From the NCBI GenBank assembly GCA_943370385.1, contig CALRQT020000001.1, forward strand, positions 186,001 through 250,000: DNA of 64,000 bases, given 5' to 3'. Both the position numbers and the translations under genes were made by a program. Origin of the DNA: BAIKAL-G1 sp943370385 (GTDB lineage: Bacteria; Cyanobacteriota; Cyanobacteriia; PCC-6307; Cyanobiaceae). The first letter of the stretch is position 1, and the number at the start of each line of letters is the position of its first letter. Positions 7,589 to 15,481 of the stretch are shown in pieces. The notes under the pieces were generated by a model that made no database searches, had not been told where the DNA came from, and was given only the letters and a program-made list of their open reading frames with translations.

Positions 7589-8471
7589 ACTTTCCCATAT
7601 TTATTTTGCAGGCCTAGCCCGCGACTGCGAAGATGCAATTACCCTAAACCTCGAGGCGTTAATCAGGATCGCTGATTTCAGGGATAACCATCAATGTAAT
7701 ATCTTTTTGCTTGAGAATGATTCCCGGGATCGTACCGGAGAAATATTGTTGGATTTCAGTAAGAAGTTTGCTGATAGGGTAAAACTTTGGCAGTTTCCTG
7801 GCCTGTCCTCGGAAAAAACCAAGCGTATCGATCGCTTGGCCTGGTGTCGCAATTTTTTGCTAGAACAAATCCGGCGGTCAGTATCTGACCCTGCCGCTAG
7901 CCTTTATGTCCCCATCGATCTAGATGACCAAATCCTAGCCTCTTTAGACACGGCTAGCTTTTGGCGTGCAGTAGATAGATTCGAAGCTGATAGCATCAAT
8001 GGCATTTTCCCAATATCGCGTCCCTATTATTATGATCTCTTGGCCCTTCGCGTGCCCGGTTGGGTCGAAGCAGATCATCAAGAATTAGTGGCGGCCTCTA
8101 GGCCAAGAGTGGGCTGGTTTCGTTCGCTACAACAGTTCGTTTTTGCAAGACAGCTCCCTGTCTCCAGCTTTGCAGCCGATACTTTGATTCCAGTGGACAG
8201 TGCGTTTGGGGGTATGGGCATTTATCGGTTTTTGGCCATTGCAGCAAGCCGTTATCAGGTTAACTGGCTAGGCCATTATTTTGAGTGCGAGCATGTGTCC
8301 TTTAATCAGGGCATGAGCTCCCTCTATATCGATACTGGCTTTGTTGTTCAGGCTCCTGTTGGCCACCTTGCCTACCAGCTCATGGGCTATTGGCAGCGGC
8401 TGGGTTTTCGTATTGCTTGCACTCTTAAGGATTGCGTTCATTTTTTGACTGCCCATCGTCGGCGTCGCTAA
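7581..8471 (+). CDS. Glycosyltransferase, CAP59/mannosyltransferase-like
   Basis: 296 residues with a GTG start that overlaps the previous gene by 8 bp. The N-terminus SHIYFAGLARDCEDAITLNL, then IFLLENDSRDRT, a D-L-D-D acidic motif near residue 115 (YVPIDLDDQ), and a late CEHVSFN motif resemble the CAP59-type mannosyltransferase-like group found in bacterial polysaccharide clusters. A metal-dependent GT-A fold is likely. The donor and acceptor are unknown. It is AT-rich like its neighbours, and convergent with the methyltransferase gene only 24 bp away. Confidence 0.65.
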   Translation: MHRLSHIYFAGLARDCEDAITLNLEALIRIADFRDNHQCNIFLLENDSRDRTGEILLDFSKKFADRVKLWQFPGLSSEKTKRIDRLAWCRNFLLEQIRRSVSDPAASLYVPIDLDDQILASLDTASFWRAVDRFEADSINGIFPISRPYYYDLLALRVPGWVEADHQELVAASRPRVGWFRSLQQFVFARQLPVSSFAADTLIPVDSAFGGMGIYRFLAIAASRYQVNWLGHYFECEHVSFNQGMSSLYIDTGFVVQAPVGHLAYQLMGYWQRLGFRIACTLKDCVHFLTAHRRRR

Positions 8472-8495
8472 TGCCATAAGCATGGTCAGAGATGG

Positions 8496-9410
8496 CTACA
8501 TGATTGCGGATTTCAATTTCTTCTTGGCATCAAGATGGTCTTTCATGATCAGGCTTGTGGGGCGTCTGATTAAGCGACGCCATGCTTTGATGGCCATGTG
8601 GATGATTGGAGAGCGATGGGTTCCACACGCGAGCTTGAAAAGCCTGGCTTGTCTGGGGCTTCGAGTAATCATATGTAGTGATTGGCCCCGAGCCGGCTGG
8701 TAGATTGCTCCAAAGCTGGCTGCTAACGACTTAAGGCTTGTGCGGCTATAAAAACTGATGTGTTGGCCCGTGTCTTGGCTGTAATACCACCAGTTGTCCC
8801 CCTGAGTATTGAAATCAGTGAGCTCTGTTGTAAAAATGATGGTGTCACAAAGGCTTAATGCCGATTGAAAAAACTCTATTGGTGAGAGTAGGTGTTCGAC
8901 AACCTCGATCGCGATCACACAACAAAATGGCCCCTTTGACCCTACCTCGCGTTCCTGTTTATACGTAAATCCAGGTGCCAGGACAGGCTCCGTAAATGGC
9001 TCCAGCCCGATGCAATCCAGGCCATCATCGCGCAACAATCTCACGAGTAGCCCAGACCCACTTCCCCAGTCCAGGCATCGGCTAGTGCGTGCTCCCAGCA
9101 TGAGGAAGCTGGAAAGGATTGGGTGGAGTTCCATATTCCTTCTCACGATACCCGTATCAGTATCGGCAATCGGGTTTTGGTACGCCTTGTCAAGCCAGTC
9201 CTTGGCTCCGCTTAGCCATTCAAAGTCACAGCTTTGGCAATGCACAAGACTGGCTTGATAAGTATTTAATATCGTTTTTGGTGTGATTTTGAATTGATTG
9301 ACATTGCCGCAGATTGTGCATTGAAGCTCTGCCTCGCCTTCGCCAGATTTCTGCATGGTTGTGGTATGGTTTAGACTTTGATCTTTCCGGTTGCGGGAAG
9401 GAGCATCCAT
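8496..9410 (-). CDS. Class I SAM-dependent methyltransferase with N-terminal zinc-ribbon
   Basis: 304 residues. Two CxxC pairs near residues 31-34 and 58-61 (CTICGN, HCQSCDFEW) form a zinc ribbon of the type preceding sugar and SAM methyltransferases. SAM motif I is CLDWGSGSGLLVRLL, followed by the acidic GLEP of the ribose-binding strand, and VIAIEVVEHLLSP is motif II. It is the only minus-strand gene inside a plus-strand polysaccharide run, and is strongly AT-rich, so it looks like an inserted cassette. An internal ATG at 9356 is an equally plausible start, since neither has a clear ribosome-binding site. Confidence 0.8.
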   Translation of the reverse strand: MDAPSRNRKDQSLNHTTTMQKSGEGEAELQCTICGNVNQFKITPKTILNTYQASLVHCQSCDFEWLSGAKDWLDKAYQNPIADTDTGIVRRNMELHPILSSFLMLGARTSRCLDWGSGSGLLVRLLRDDGLDCIGLEPFTEPVLAPGFTYKQEREVGSKGPFCCVIAIEVVEHLLSPIEFFQSALSLCDTIIFTTELTDFNTQGDNWWYYSQDTGQHISFYSRTSLKSLAASFGAIYQPARGQSLHMITRSPRQARLFKLACGTHRSPIIHMAIKAWRRLIRRPTSLIMKDHLDAKKKLKSAIM

Positions 9411-9496
9411 CTGTTTAATGGCTTTGGAGTTTGCTGTTGAGGTTCGATTTAAGAGCCGTCACTCATGATCACCTTAGCAGTCTATCATTCTGTTGA

Positions 9497-9646
9497 ATTG
9501 GGTGGCAAAATTCCATTGTTCGATCGGTGCGGGTCCACGCCAAGCGCGGCATCAATTTGCGTGCATCCAAGGAGTCCTATTGTAAGCGCGATTGCTGGCA
9601 ATCGTGGGAAATTGCTAGGTTTTGGGTTGGTAGTTTGGATTGGTTG
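9497..9646 (+). other. Orphan open stretch, possibly the remnant of a gene end
   Basis: In the frame of the next gene, about 50 codons are open between a TGA at 9494 and the preferred start at 9647. The translation is Cys/Trp-rich (for example SYCKRDCWQSWEIARF) and unlike a normal N-terminus. It may be a decayed fragment of another polysaccharide gene left by rearrangement. The rest of the 9411-9646 gap holds nothing else I can identify. Confidence 0.2.
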
Positions 9647-10579
9647 ATGGACATATCGATTCTTCGCTCAATCGCAAAGCATGGGGTTCTGCGGCCGCTT
9701 CTGGCTGGGCGTGATGGTATACAGCAATTACGTTACAGGCGGCTATGGCGTTCTCTGGTTTCAGCATCCCAGGCCAATCAGCAGATCCAGTCCCTTCTTG
9801 AAGGGGGTCTTCCAGCCCTCGTAAGTCGCATTGGCCATACCGAGGGGCGGATTGTTGGTGAATGGATGTTCCAAGGTGGACGCTACGGGCGCCACACCCA
9901 CAAACAAGCCCATCAGAACGCGGGAATTTTCCCCTTAACGGATCAACTGCTGACCAGGTTTGCTGAGATTTACTCAGCTGCCCTTCTGGATGTTGATGTG
10001 CTCGGCTTCTGGCAAACCAGCTATCAGGCCCGCTGGTTGGCCTCCCTTCCCAAGCGGCCCCTGTTGGCGCCCTTGGAGTCCCTGGAGCCCTACTTCCACC
10101 CCCAGCCCTGGACCTCCGCCCTGGCCGGCCGCCGGGTCCTTGTTGTCCATCCCTTTGCCCGCTCCATTGCCAGCCAATACCGGCAACACCGTCAAAGCCT
10201 GTTTACCAATCCAGAGATCTTGCCGGAGTTTGAACTGGATGTGCTGGCCCCACCCCAGACCCTGGCTCCGGCCACGGGGGGCTATGCCGATTGGCAGGAC
10301 GCCCTAGAAACCTTGATCTCCCAGGCCTTGGCACGCCCCTTTGATGTGGCCTTGTTGGGCTGCGGTGCCTACGGCCTGCCCCTAGGCGCGGCCATCAAGC
10401 GCGCTGGCCGCCAGGCCATCCACCTAGGGGGATCGCTTCAGCTGCTCTTTGGCATCCGTGGGCGCCGTTGGGACGCCCTGCCCTCCTTCCAGCCCCTGTT
10501 CAATCTCAACTGGGTGCGTCCATCTGCTGAAGAAACGCCACAGCGCGCTGAGGCGGTGGATGCCGGATGCTATTGGTAA
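9647..10579 (+). CDS. Conserved polysaccharide-cluster protein, possible GT-D-fold glycosyltransferase
   Basis: 310 residues from the ATG at 9647. The N-terminal half has RIGHTEGRIVGEW and repeated aromatic segments. The C-terminal half has RRVLVVHPFARSIASQY, then FDVALLGCGAYGLPLGAAIK and QAIHLGGSLQLLFGIRGRRWD, a pattern I associate with GT-D-like putative transferases encoded in surface-polysaccharide clusters. No enzymatic residue can be assigned with confidence. The frame extends upstream to 9527 (GTG), but that part looks like unrelated sequence. Composition changes from AT-rich to GC-rich within this gene, near 10050. Confidence 0.6.
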   Translation: MDISILRSIAKHGVLRPLLAGRDGIQQLRYRRLWRSLVSASQANQQIQSLLEGGLPALVSRIGHTEGRIVGEWMFQGGRYGRHTHKQAHQNAGIFPLTDQLLTRFAEIYSAALLDVDVLGFWQTSYQARWLASLPKRPLLAPLESLEPYFHPQPWTSALAGRRVLVVHPFARSIASQYRQHRQSLFTNPEILPEFELDVLAPPQTLAPATGGYADWQDALETLISQALARPFDVALLGCGAYGLPLGAAIKRAGRQAIHLGGSLQLLFGIRGRRWDALPSFQPLFNLNWVRPSAEETPQRAEAVDAGCYW

Positions 10580-10597
10580 GCAGTGAGGTGTAACATC

Positions 10598-11872
10598 TTG
10601 AACTTTCTGGCGACCCTCCTTTTCTTTTTGGTGGGTCTGCACCTCCCCAAGGCCTTCACCCTTCTGTATCTAGCCCTGTTGGTTTGCGCCATTCAAGTGC
10701 GCCAATCGAAACCCTTAACGAAAGTCGCCTTGCCTGCCTATTGGCGTTGGTCTTTCCTAGGCTTATCACTGTTTAGCATCGTTTATTTAGGCATCATGCT
10801 CTATTGGGGATTTGCCTCCCCCCAAGGCAGTGGCTTGCTGGATTGCATCAGTGCCCTGGTGTTACCTGCCGCTTGCTTTTGGATTGGTCTGCGTTTGCCA
10901 GTGTTGGGCCGTGCCACAACCACCAAGTTAATGCTGGCCTATGGCTTGGGAGCCCTCCTTTATGTTGTGGCTGCTTTGTTTGTAGCAAGGCATCCCTGGT
11001 GGGCGCTTGATCAGATATTCCCTGGTGAAATCTCTACCCCCTGGGGTGTTCCAAAGGTTGTGAATGTCCGCTCCATTGAACAAAATGGAATCCTGGCCTT
11101 AGCCTTGCTGCCTTCAGCCTTACTGCTGGCTGTTAAGCCAGCCGTGCCTGCTCGGGCGGCAGCAGTGGTGATCGGAGGGGCAGGCCTGCTTGGGCTGCAT
11201 GCCGTCTTGTCCTTGAATGGTCGATTGGGCTTTCTGGCCTTGGCTTTGGCCCTGTTGCCCCTGTTCCCAGTGGCCTGGCAGTCGCGGCAGCATTGGCCTA
11301 AATCGCTTACAGCAGCAGGCCTGGGTGGCATTGTTTTGATTGGGGCCGTGATTGGCCGGCATCCTTCCGTTCAAAGGTTGCTTGCGGGTGGATTTTGTGA
11401 TGAGCGTTTTGGCGTTTACTCTGGCTTCTTGCAGCAACTCGGCCAAGGCCTATTGGGCGGCCATCGCATTGCTTTTTCTACGTTCCTTTGTGATGGCACA
11501 TCGCCCTATGGTTTTGGCGGAGGGGTGGGAAGGCCTTTGACGATGGTGCACGCTGTAGTGCTTGATATCTACAACGATGCAGGCTTCCTGCCTGTCGTTT
11601 TGCTGTTGTCTGCTTTGTTCCCGGCCCTTGCTTCGATTGTTCGGGGCTTCTGGAGTCTCTCCGCCAGGAGAATGTGGGATTGGCAGTGGTCCTTGCGTTG
11701 GAGTTGGTTCGTTGTCTTGGCAACCCAATGGCTGTTTAATCCCCTGCTCTATGGCGATGGCTTGCTTTACTATCTCAGTTTTTTAGTTCTAGGCCTCCTT
11801 GCTGCAGAGTTAGCCCTTGTTTGCGGCAAGGGCAACGTTGAGCCCCTGCCGCAGAGCACGCTTTCGGCATGA
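10598..11872 (+). CDS. O-antigen ligase/polymerase-like membrane protein
   Basis: About 424 residues, almost wholly hydrophobic, with 10-12 predicted membrane helices. A long periplasmic loop (about residues 280-330: CDERFGVYSGFLQQLGQGLLGG) sits where Wzy and WaaL proteins carry their catalytic loop. I prefer the TTG start at 10598 because GAGGTG at 10585-10590 gives a good Shine-Dalgarno at 7-nt spacing. A GTG at 10583 is the alternative. The stop overlaps the epimerase ATG (11869-11872). Likely role: polymerising or ligating the polysaccharide made by the upstream transferases. Confidence 0.7.
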   Translation: MNFLATLLFFLVGLHLPKAFTLLYLALLVCAIQVRQSKPLTKVALPAYWRWSFLGLSLFSIVYLGIMLYWGFASPQGSGLLDCISALVLPAACFWIGLRLPVLGRATTTKLMLAYGLGALLYVVAALFVARHPWWALDQIFPGEISTPWGVPKVVNVRSIEQNGILALALLPSALLLAVKPAVPARAAAVVIGGAGLLGLHAVLSLNGRLGFLALALALLPLFPVAWQSRQHWPKSLTAAGLGGIVLIGAVIGRHPSVQRLLAGGFCDERFGVYSGFLQQLGQGLLGGHRIAFSTFLCDGTSPYGFGGGVGRPLTMVHAVVLDIYNDAGFLPVVLLLSALFPALASIVRGFWSLSARRMWDWQWSLRWSWFVVLATQWLFNPLLYGDGLLYYLSFLVLGLLAAELALVCGKGNVEPLPQSTLSA

Positions 11873-12891
11873 CCACCCTCCTCACCGGCGCCGCCGGCTT
11901 CATCGGCGCCGCTGTCGCTGAAGCGCTGCTTCACCAGGGCGAGCGGGTGGTGGGGCTCGATAACCTCAACGCCTATTACGACCCCGCCCTCAAGCAAGCC
12001 CGCTTAGCCAGGCTGCAGGCCCTACCAGGAGCTCTGGAGGGGGGCTTTGCGTTCCATCAGCTGGATTTAGAGAACACCGAAGCGATCGCTGAGCAATTTG
12101 CCCAGGTGCGCCCCGACCGGGTGGTGCATCTCGCCGCCCAGGCGGGGGTGCGCTACTCGATCGAGAACCCGGCGGCCTACTTGCAAAGCAATTTGGTGGG
12201 CTTCGGCGCGATCCTGGAGGGCTGCCGCCACCAGGGGGTTGGCCACCTGGTCTATGCCTCAAGCAGCTCGGTGTATGGCGGCAACCGCCAGATGCCGTTT
12301 GCCGAGCACCATGCGGTGAACCATCCGGTGAGCCTCTATGCGGCCACCAAGAAGGCCAATGAGCTGATGGCCCACACCTACAGCCATCTCTACGGCCTGC
12401 CCGCCACGGGGCTGCGCTTTTTCACCGTCTATGGCCCCTGGGGCCGGCCGGACATGGCGCCGATGCTGTTCGCAGACGCCATCCTGGCGGGGCGCCCCAT
12501 CCGGGTCTTCAACCAGGGCCAGATGCAGCGGGATTTCACCTACATCGATGATGTGGTGGAGGGGGTGCTGCGCTGCCTCGATCGGCCCGCCACGGCCAAC
12601 CCCGATTTCGATCCCATCGAGCCCGACCCCGCCACCGCGGAGGCGCCCCACCGGCTCTTCAACCTGGGCAATGCCCAGCCCGTGGCCCTGTTGCGCTTCA
12701 TCGAGCTGCTCGAGCAGTCCCTCGGGCGCCAGGCGATCAAGGAGTTTCTGCCGATGCAGCCCGGTGATGTGGTGGCCACCGCCGCCGACACCACCCGGTT
12801 GCAGGATTGGGTTGGCTTTGCCCCATCCACCTCCCTCGAGGTGGGCGTGGAGCGATTTGCCCGCTGGTATCTGGACTACACCCGGGCCTGA
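11869..12891 (+). CDS. NAD-dependent epimerase, UDP-glucuronate 4-epimerase type
   Basis: 340 residues of the extended SDR family. The Rossmann motif GAAGFIGAAV is at 7-16, LDNLNAYYDP (30-39) is characteristic of UDP-glucuronate/galacturonate epimerases, a Ser cluster (131-134) precedes the catalytic Y157-x3-K161 (YAATK), and the substrate-side RFFTVYGPWGRPDMA motif follows. It should interconvert UDP-glucuronate and UDP-galacturonate, supplying acidic sugar for the adjacent polysaccharide genes. The gene is GC-rich like the chromosome core and is translationally coupled to the ligase gene. Confidence 0.85.
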   Translation: MTTLLTGAAGFIGAAVAEALLHQGERVVGLDNLNAYYDPALKQARLARLQALPGALEGGFAFHQLDLENTEAIAEQFAQVRPDRVVHLAAQAGVRYSIENPAAYLQSNLVGFGAILEGCRHQGVGHLVYASSSSVYGGNRQMPFAEHHAVNHPVSLYAATKKANELMAHTYSHLYGLPATGLRFFTVYGPWGRPDMAPMLFADAILAGRPIRVFNQGQMQRDFTYIDDVVEGVLRCLDRPATANPDFDPIEPDPATAEAPHRLFNLGNAQPVALLRFIELLEQSLGRQAIKEFLPMQPGDVVATAADTTRLQDWVGFAPSTSLEVGVERFARWYLDYTRA

Positions 12892-12895
12892 GGCC

Positions 12896-13372
12896 TCAAT
12901 CGAAATAGCGCTTGCCGGCCCCAGTCACCCGGCGATGGCGGCGGGCTTCGCGGCGGGTGTATTCGCTCACCGTGGGGTTGGCCACGCTCGGATCCACGTG
13001 GGCCACCTGCTCCCAGAGGTCCCGCGGCGCCCAGCGCACCGTGTGTTCGGTGCGATCCAGCTTGGTGACATGGCACCAGCGGCTGGTGCCGCAGCTGGGG
13101 CAGAACAGCTCTTCGAGCCATTCATTGCTCAGCACCAGCACCGGATAGGCATTGAGCACCAGCTTGGCCCGTTTATCCGACATGCCCCGCTGCTTCAGCT
13201 GTTCCACGCTGAGCAGGTGCAGAAAGTATTTGCGGCCGTTGCCCTCGATCCGCTTGTCCGGGTGGGCAGGGCAAAAAAGCTCCCGCCGCTTCGGTCGTTG
13301 CCGGCGGCGGGAGCTTTTGGAGGCCTGTTGATCGGGATCAACAGCCTGAATGGGGTGGTCGCTCGTTGGCAC
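12896..13372 (-). CDS. Conserved picocyanobacterial zinc-binding protein of unknown function
   Basis: A 158-residue frame from a GTG at 13372. Two zinc-ligand groups are visible: CPAHP near residue 34 and CPSCGTSRWCH near 91-101. A conserved central block (GNGRKYFLHLL, AYPVLVLSNEWLEELF) and a basic C-terminus (EYTRREARRHRR) suggest nucleic-acid or protein binding. A perfect 15-bp terminator-like hairpin lies across codons of about residues 19-33, so the true start may be further in, but no ATG or GTG is available between the hairpin and the first zinc motif. It follows psbEFLJ on the same strand. Confidence 0.65.
   Translation of the reverse strand: MPTSDHPIQAVDPDQQASKSSRRRQRPKRRELFCPAHPDKRIEGNGRKYFLHLLSVEQLKQRGMSDKRAKLVLNAYPVLVLSNEWLEELFCPSCGTSRWCHVTKLDRTEHTVRWAPRDLWEQVAHVDPSVANPTVSEYTRREARRHRRVTGAGKRYFD
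13273..13318 (-). terminator. Strong intrinsic terminator hairpin (end of psbEFLJ transcription)
   Basis: A perfect 15-bp stem pairs 13275-13289 with 13304-13318 around a 14-nt loop. The GC core is GCTCCCGCCGC and its complement. On the minus strand it is followed by six U residues (13278-13273); on the plus strand by a shorter T run, so it may act in both directions. It is downstream of psbJ and also downstream of the convergent epimerase gene, yet lies inside the apparent 5' part of the zinc-protein gene. Confidence 0.7.
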
Positions 13373-13449
13373 TGAACTAGGGCTCTGTTCTGAAGGCTGG
13401 ATCTAGGAGTTAATCGAGATCTTTAGCAATTCAGGGAGGGAGCCTGGGA

Positions 13450-13650
13450 TCAGGCCGAACCCACGCCGACGTAGGAGCCGTAGAAGAACAGGCCCACCAC
13501 AAAGATCACGGCCATGCCACCGGCAGTCGCCACTAGCCAAAGGGGCAGCACCCCTTCGGTCCAGCGGGATTTCCAGGCCACGGCGGGCCGGCCATCGGGA
13601 AGGCGATCGGGGATCCGGCCGTCAGGCAGGCTCGATTTCTTGCCGCTCAT
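13450..13650 (-). CDS. psbJ: Photosystem II reaction-centre protein J
   Basis: 66 residues, the longer form usual in marine and brackish picocyanobacteria. The N-terminal extension GKKSSLPDGRIPDR precedes the conserved WTEGVLPLWLVATAGGMAVI membrane helix and the GSYVGVGSA end. It is a thylakoid single-pass subunit near cytochrome b559 that influences plastoquinone exchange and assembly. Last gene of the psbE-psbF-psbL-psbJ operon. Confidence 0.96.
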   Translation of the reverse strand: MSGKKSSLPDGRIPDRLPDGRPAVAWKSRWTEGVLPLWLVATAGGMAVIFVVGLFFYGSYVGVGSA

Positions 13651-13665
13651 CGTGAATCCTCCCGA

Positions 13666-13785
13666 TCAGTTGAAGAAGTAGCTGGAAAACAAAATGCCGA
13701 TGGTGAACACAAACAGCAGGCCCAAATAAAGGCTGGTGCGGTTCAGTTCAACCGGCAGGTTGTTGGGGTTGGGGGTGCGTTGCAT
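13666..13785 (-). CDS. psbL: Photosystem II reaction-centre protein L
   Basis: 39 residues, the exact family length: MQRTPNPNNLPVELNRTSLY, then one membrane helix ending SSYFFN. It supports QA function and PSII dimer stability. It is too short for most gene callers. It sits 11 bp downstream of psbF and 15 bp upstream of psbJ on the same strand. Confidence 0.96.
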   Translation of the reverse strand: MQRTPNPNNLPVELNRTSLYLGLLFVFTIGILFSSYFFN

Positions 13786-13796
13786 GACCTAGGGCC

Positions 13797-13934
13797 TTAG
13801 CGGCGGACAAACTGCATGGCGGCCAGGGCACCCAGGAAAAACACCGTGGGAATGCCAAGGGCATGGAGCGACAACCACCGGACCGTGAAGATCGGGTAGT
13901 TGCGCGGCGTGGTGGAGGCGGGGGATTGGGTCAT
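13797..13934 (-). CDS. psbF: Cytochrome b559 beta subunit
   Basis: 45 residues: a Ser/Thr-rich stromal N-terminus, then TVRWLSLHALGIPTVFFLG, whose His is the haem ligand, and the FVRR end. Length and motif are exactly those of the family. Together with PsbE it binds the haem of cytochrome b559. Located 3 bp after psbE. Confidence 0.97.
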   Translation of the reverse strand: MTQSPASTTPRNYPIFTVRWLSLHALGIPTVFFLGALAAMQFVRR

Positions 13935-13937
13935 GGC

Positions 13938-14186
13938 TTATTTCAGGCGCAAGTCAAGCGTGCTCTTGCCTTCGAAGCGCTGACTCACGACGGGAGCCTT
14001 GCTCTCCTGGGCCTGGAAATAGGCGTCAGGACGTGGGGTCCCAAAGGCGTCGTAAGCAAGCCCAGTGGAGACAAACAGGAACCCTGCCAGGAAGATCGAC
14101 GGCAGGGTCACGGCATGAATCACCCAGTAGCGGATGCTCGTGATGATTTCGAAGAACGGACGTTCCCCTGTGGAGCCGGCAGCCAT
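13938..14186 (-). CDS. psbE: Cytochrome b559 alpha subunit
   Basis: 82 residues. GERPFFEIITSIRYWVIHAV contains the haem-ligating His at about residue 24, followed by the single membrane helix and the lumenal RPDAYF region. It pairs with PsbF to bind haem and is needed for early PSII assembly. First gene of psbEFLJ, downstream of ycf48 and rubA on the same strand, the conserved cyanobacterial order of PSII assembly genes. Confidence 0.97.
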   Translation of the reverse strand: MAAGSTGERPFFEIITSIRYWVIHAVTLPSIFLAGFLFVSTGLAYDAFGTPRPDAYFQAQESKAPVVSQRFEGKSTLDLRLK

Positions 14187-14229
14187 AGCAGCAAGCGTTC
14201 AACTGGTTGATCCTAAGGGCCCAATGGCT

Positions 14230-14252
14230 GCCCCCGGGACTGGGCCGGGGGC
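14230..14252. terminator. GC-rich hairpin between ycf48 and psbE
   Basis: GCCCCCGG (14230-14237) and CCGGGGGC (14245-14252) form a perfect 8-bp stem with a 7-nt loop. It lies after the ycf48 stop and 44 bp before psbE. There is no U tract, so it may be a processing or attenuating structure rather than a full terminator. The rest of the 174-bp gap shows nothing else. Confidence 0.35.
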
Positions 14253-14360
14253 TTGGTTACACAGGGACGCAGTTGGAGCGATCGGTGGCCTGCGGCTGGC
14301 TGGCGGAACAGGGGGCTGCAAGCCCCAGCCCGCGCCAGTGGTCAGTGCTGGACTGGGGTC

Positions 14361-15392
14361 CTAGCCGACCCAGCGCAGCAGGTGGCCCCGCTCGCCCAGC
14401 ACAAAGCCCTTGCCATCGCTCAGGAAGGCGATGCGGTTGAAGTTGGTGCCCTGGGTTTCGCCCACGGGATCCTTCTGCCAGCTCTTGCCGGCGTCCCGGC
14501 TCACCAGCAGGGTGCCGCTGCCACCGGCGGTCCAGATGGCGCCGCTGGGATCCCAGGCCATGTCCAGGTAGCCGAAGCCGTTGGTAATCGGGATCACCGC
14601 CTTGCTCCAGTCGTCCAGGTCGCTGGCATCGCTGTTGAAGCGCATCTGGGCGCCCCGGGTCACCATCCAGTAGGTGCCATCGGGCTGGAAGCCCATGGCC
14701 TGCACCCGCTGGCTGCTGATCCGTTGGTGGGGCTGCCAGATGGCCTGGCCCGGCTGCCAGGTGGCAAAGAAGTTGCCCAGGCCCGACACGCTCACGTAAT
14801 CGCCCTTGTCATTGCGGCGTAGGTCGCGTACGGCACCGGCGGCATCGCTCACGGTGGCTTGCCAGCTGGTGCCGCCATCGTCGGTTTGATAGATGGCGCC
14901 CACGTTGGTGGCCAGCTCGGCGCTGCCCTGGCCCAGGGCCGTGATCAGGTACGGCTCCCCGGGCAGCTTGGTGTCGAGGAACAGGCGGGTCCAGCTCTGG
15001 CCGGCGTCGGTGCTGTGCAGCAGCAGGCCGGGCTGGCCGGCGATCCAGCCCTCGGAGCCGCGGAAATCAATGCTGATCAGGCGGAAGTTTTCCTCGGGAG
15101 GCAGGTCGAGGGCCCGTTCCTGCCAGGTGGCGCCGCCATCGCTGGTTTCCAGGATCAGCCGGTTGCTACCCACCAGGAAGCCGTGGGCGTCGGTGTCGAA
15201 GGCCAGATCGAGGGGGTTGGCCCGGTTCTCGAGGGGCACCGCTTGCCAGGGGCTGGCGCTGGCGATCGGCAGGCCAGTAGAGACGCAACCGCTGGTCCCC
15301 AGGGCCAGGCCCAGGGTGAGCACGAGCGCCAGGGCGAGGGAGGCGAGGCTGCGCAGCCGCTGCCGCAGGCTGCTGGGGTTGGGGTCGGCCAT
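14361..15392 (-). CDS. ycf48: Photosystem II assembly factor Ycf48 (HCF136 homologue)
   Basis: 343 residues from the ATG at 15392, matching the family length. The N-terminus is a lipoprotein signal (basic start, hydrophobic LALALVLTLGLALG, lipobox TSGC). The rest is a beta-propeller of repeated blades with ET(S)DGGATW-like motifs (SNRLILETSDGGATWQ, HSTDAGQSWTR, YQTDDGGTSWQ, VSRDAGKSWQ). It binds newly made D1 at the lumenal side during PSII assembly and repair. An in-frame ATG at 15482 overlaps the rubA stop (TGATG) and would add a Pro/Ala-rich leader, but the later start gives a normal signal peptide. Confidence 0.92.
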   Translation of the reverse strand: MADPNPSSLRQRLRSLASLALALVLTLGLALGTSGCVSTGLPIASASPWQAVPLENRANPLDLAFDTDAHGFLVGSNRLILETSDGGATWQERALDLPPEENFRLISIDFRGSEGWIAGQPGLLLHSTDAGQSWTRLFLDTKLPGEPYLITALGQGSAELATNVGAIYQTDDGGTSWQATVSDAAGAVRDLRRNDKGDYVSVSGLGNFFATWQPGQAIWQPHQRISSQRVQAMGFQPDGTYWMVTRGAQMRFNSDASDLDDWSKAVIPITNGFGYLDMAWDPSGAIWTAGGSGTLLVSRDAGKSWQKDPVGETQGTNFNRIAFLSDGKGFVLGERGHLLRWVG

Positions 15393-15481
15393 CAGTGGGC
15401 TGGGGCTGGCTTGGTTGAACGGCCCTTCAGGGCTGGCTTGGGCAGGCGCGGCGGGCGGGGTCGCGGGCATCGGCGCAGGCA

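Noticed and set aside
9465..9647. 60-codon plus-strand frame in the gap before the GT-D-like gene
   Set aside because: No Shine-Dalgarno, no family features, and it ends at the true start of the next gene.
3467..12089. GCGATCGC (HIP1) palindromes, for example at 3467, 3614 and 12082
   Set aside because: The HIP1 octamer is a known cyanobacterial repeat, and the few copies seen here are scattered in coding sequence with no arrangement to report.
12896..13372. Zinc protein as part of the PSII operon
   Set aside because: It is on the same strand, but a strong terminator hairpin separates it from psbJ, so plain co-transcription cannot be assumed.
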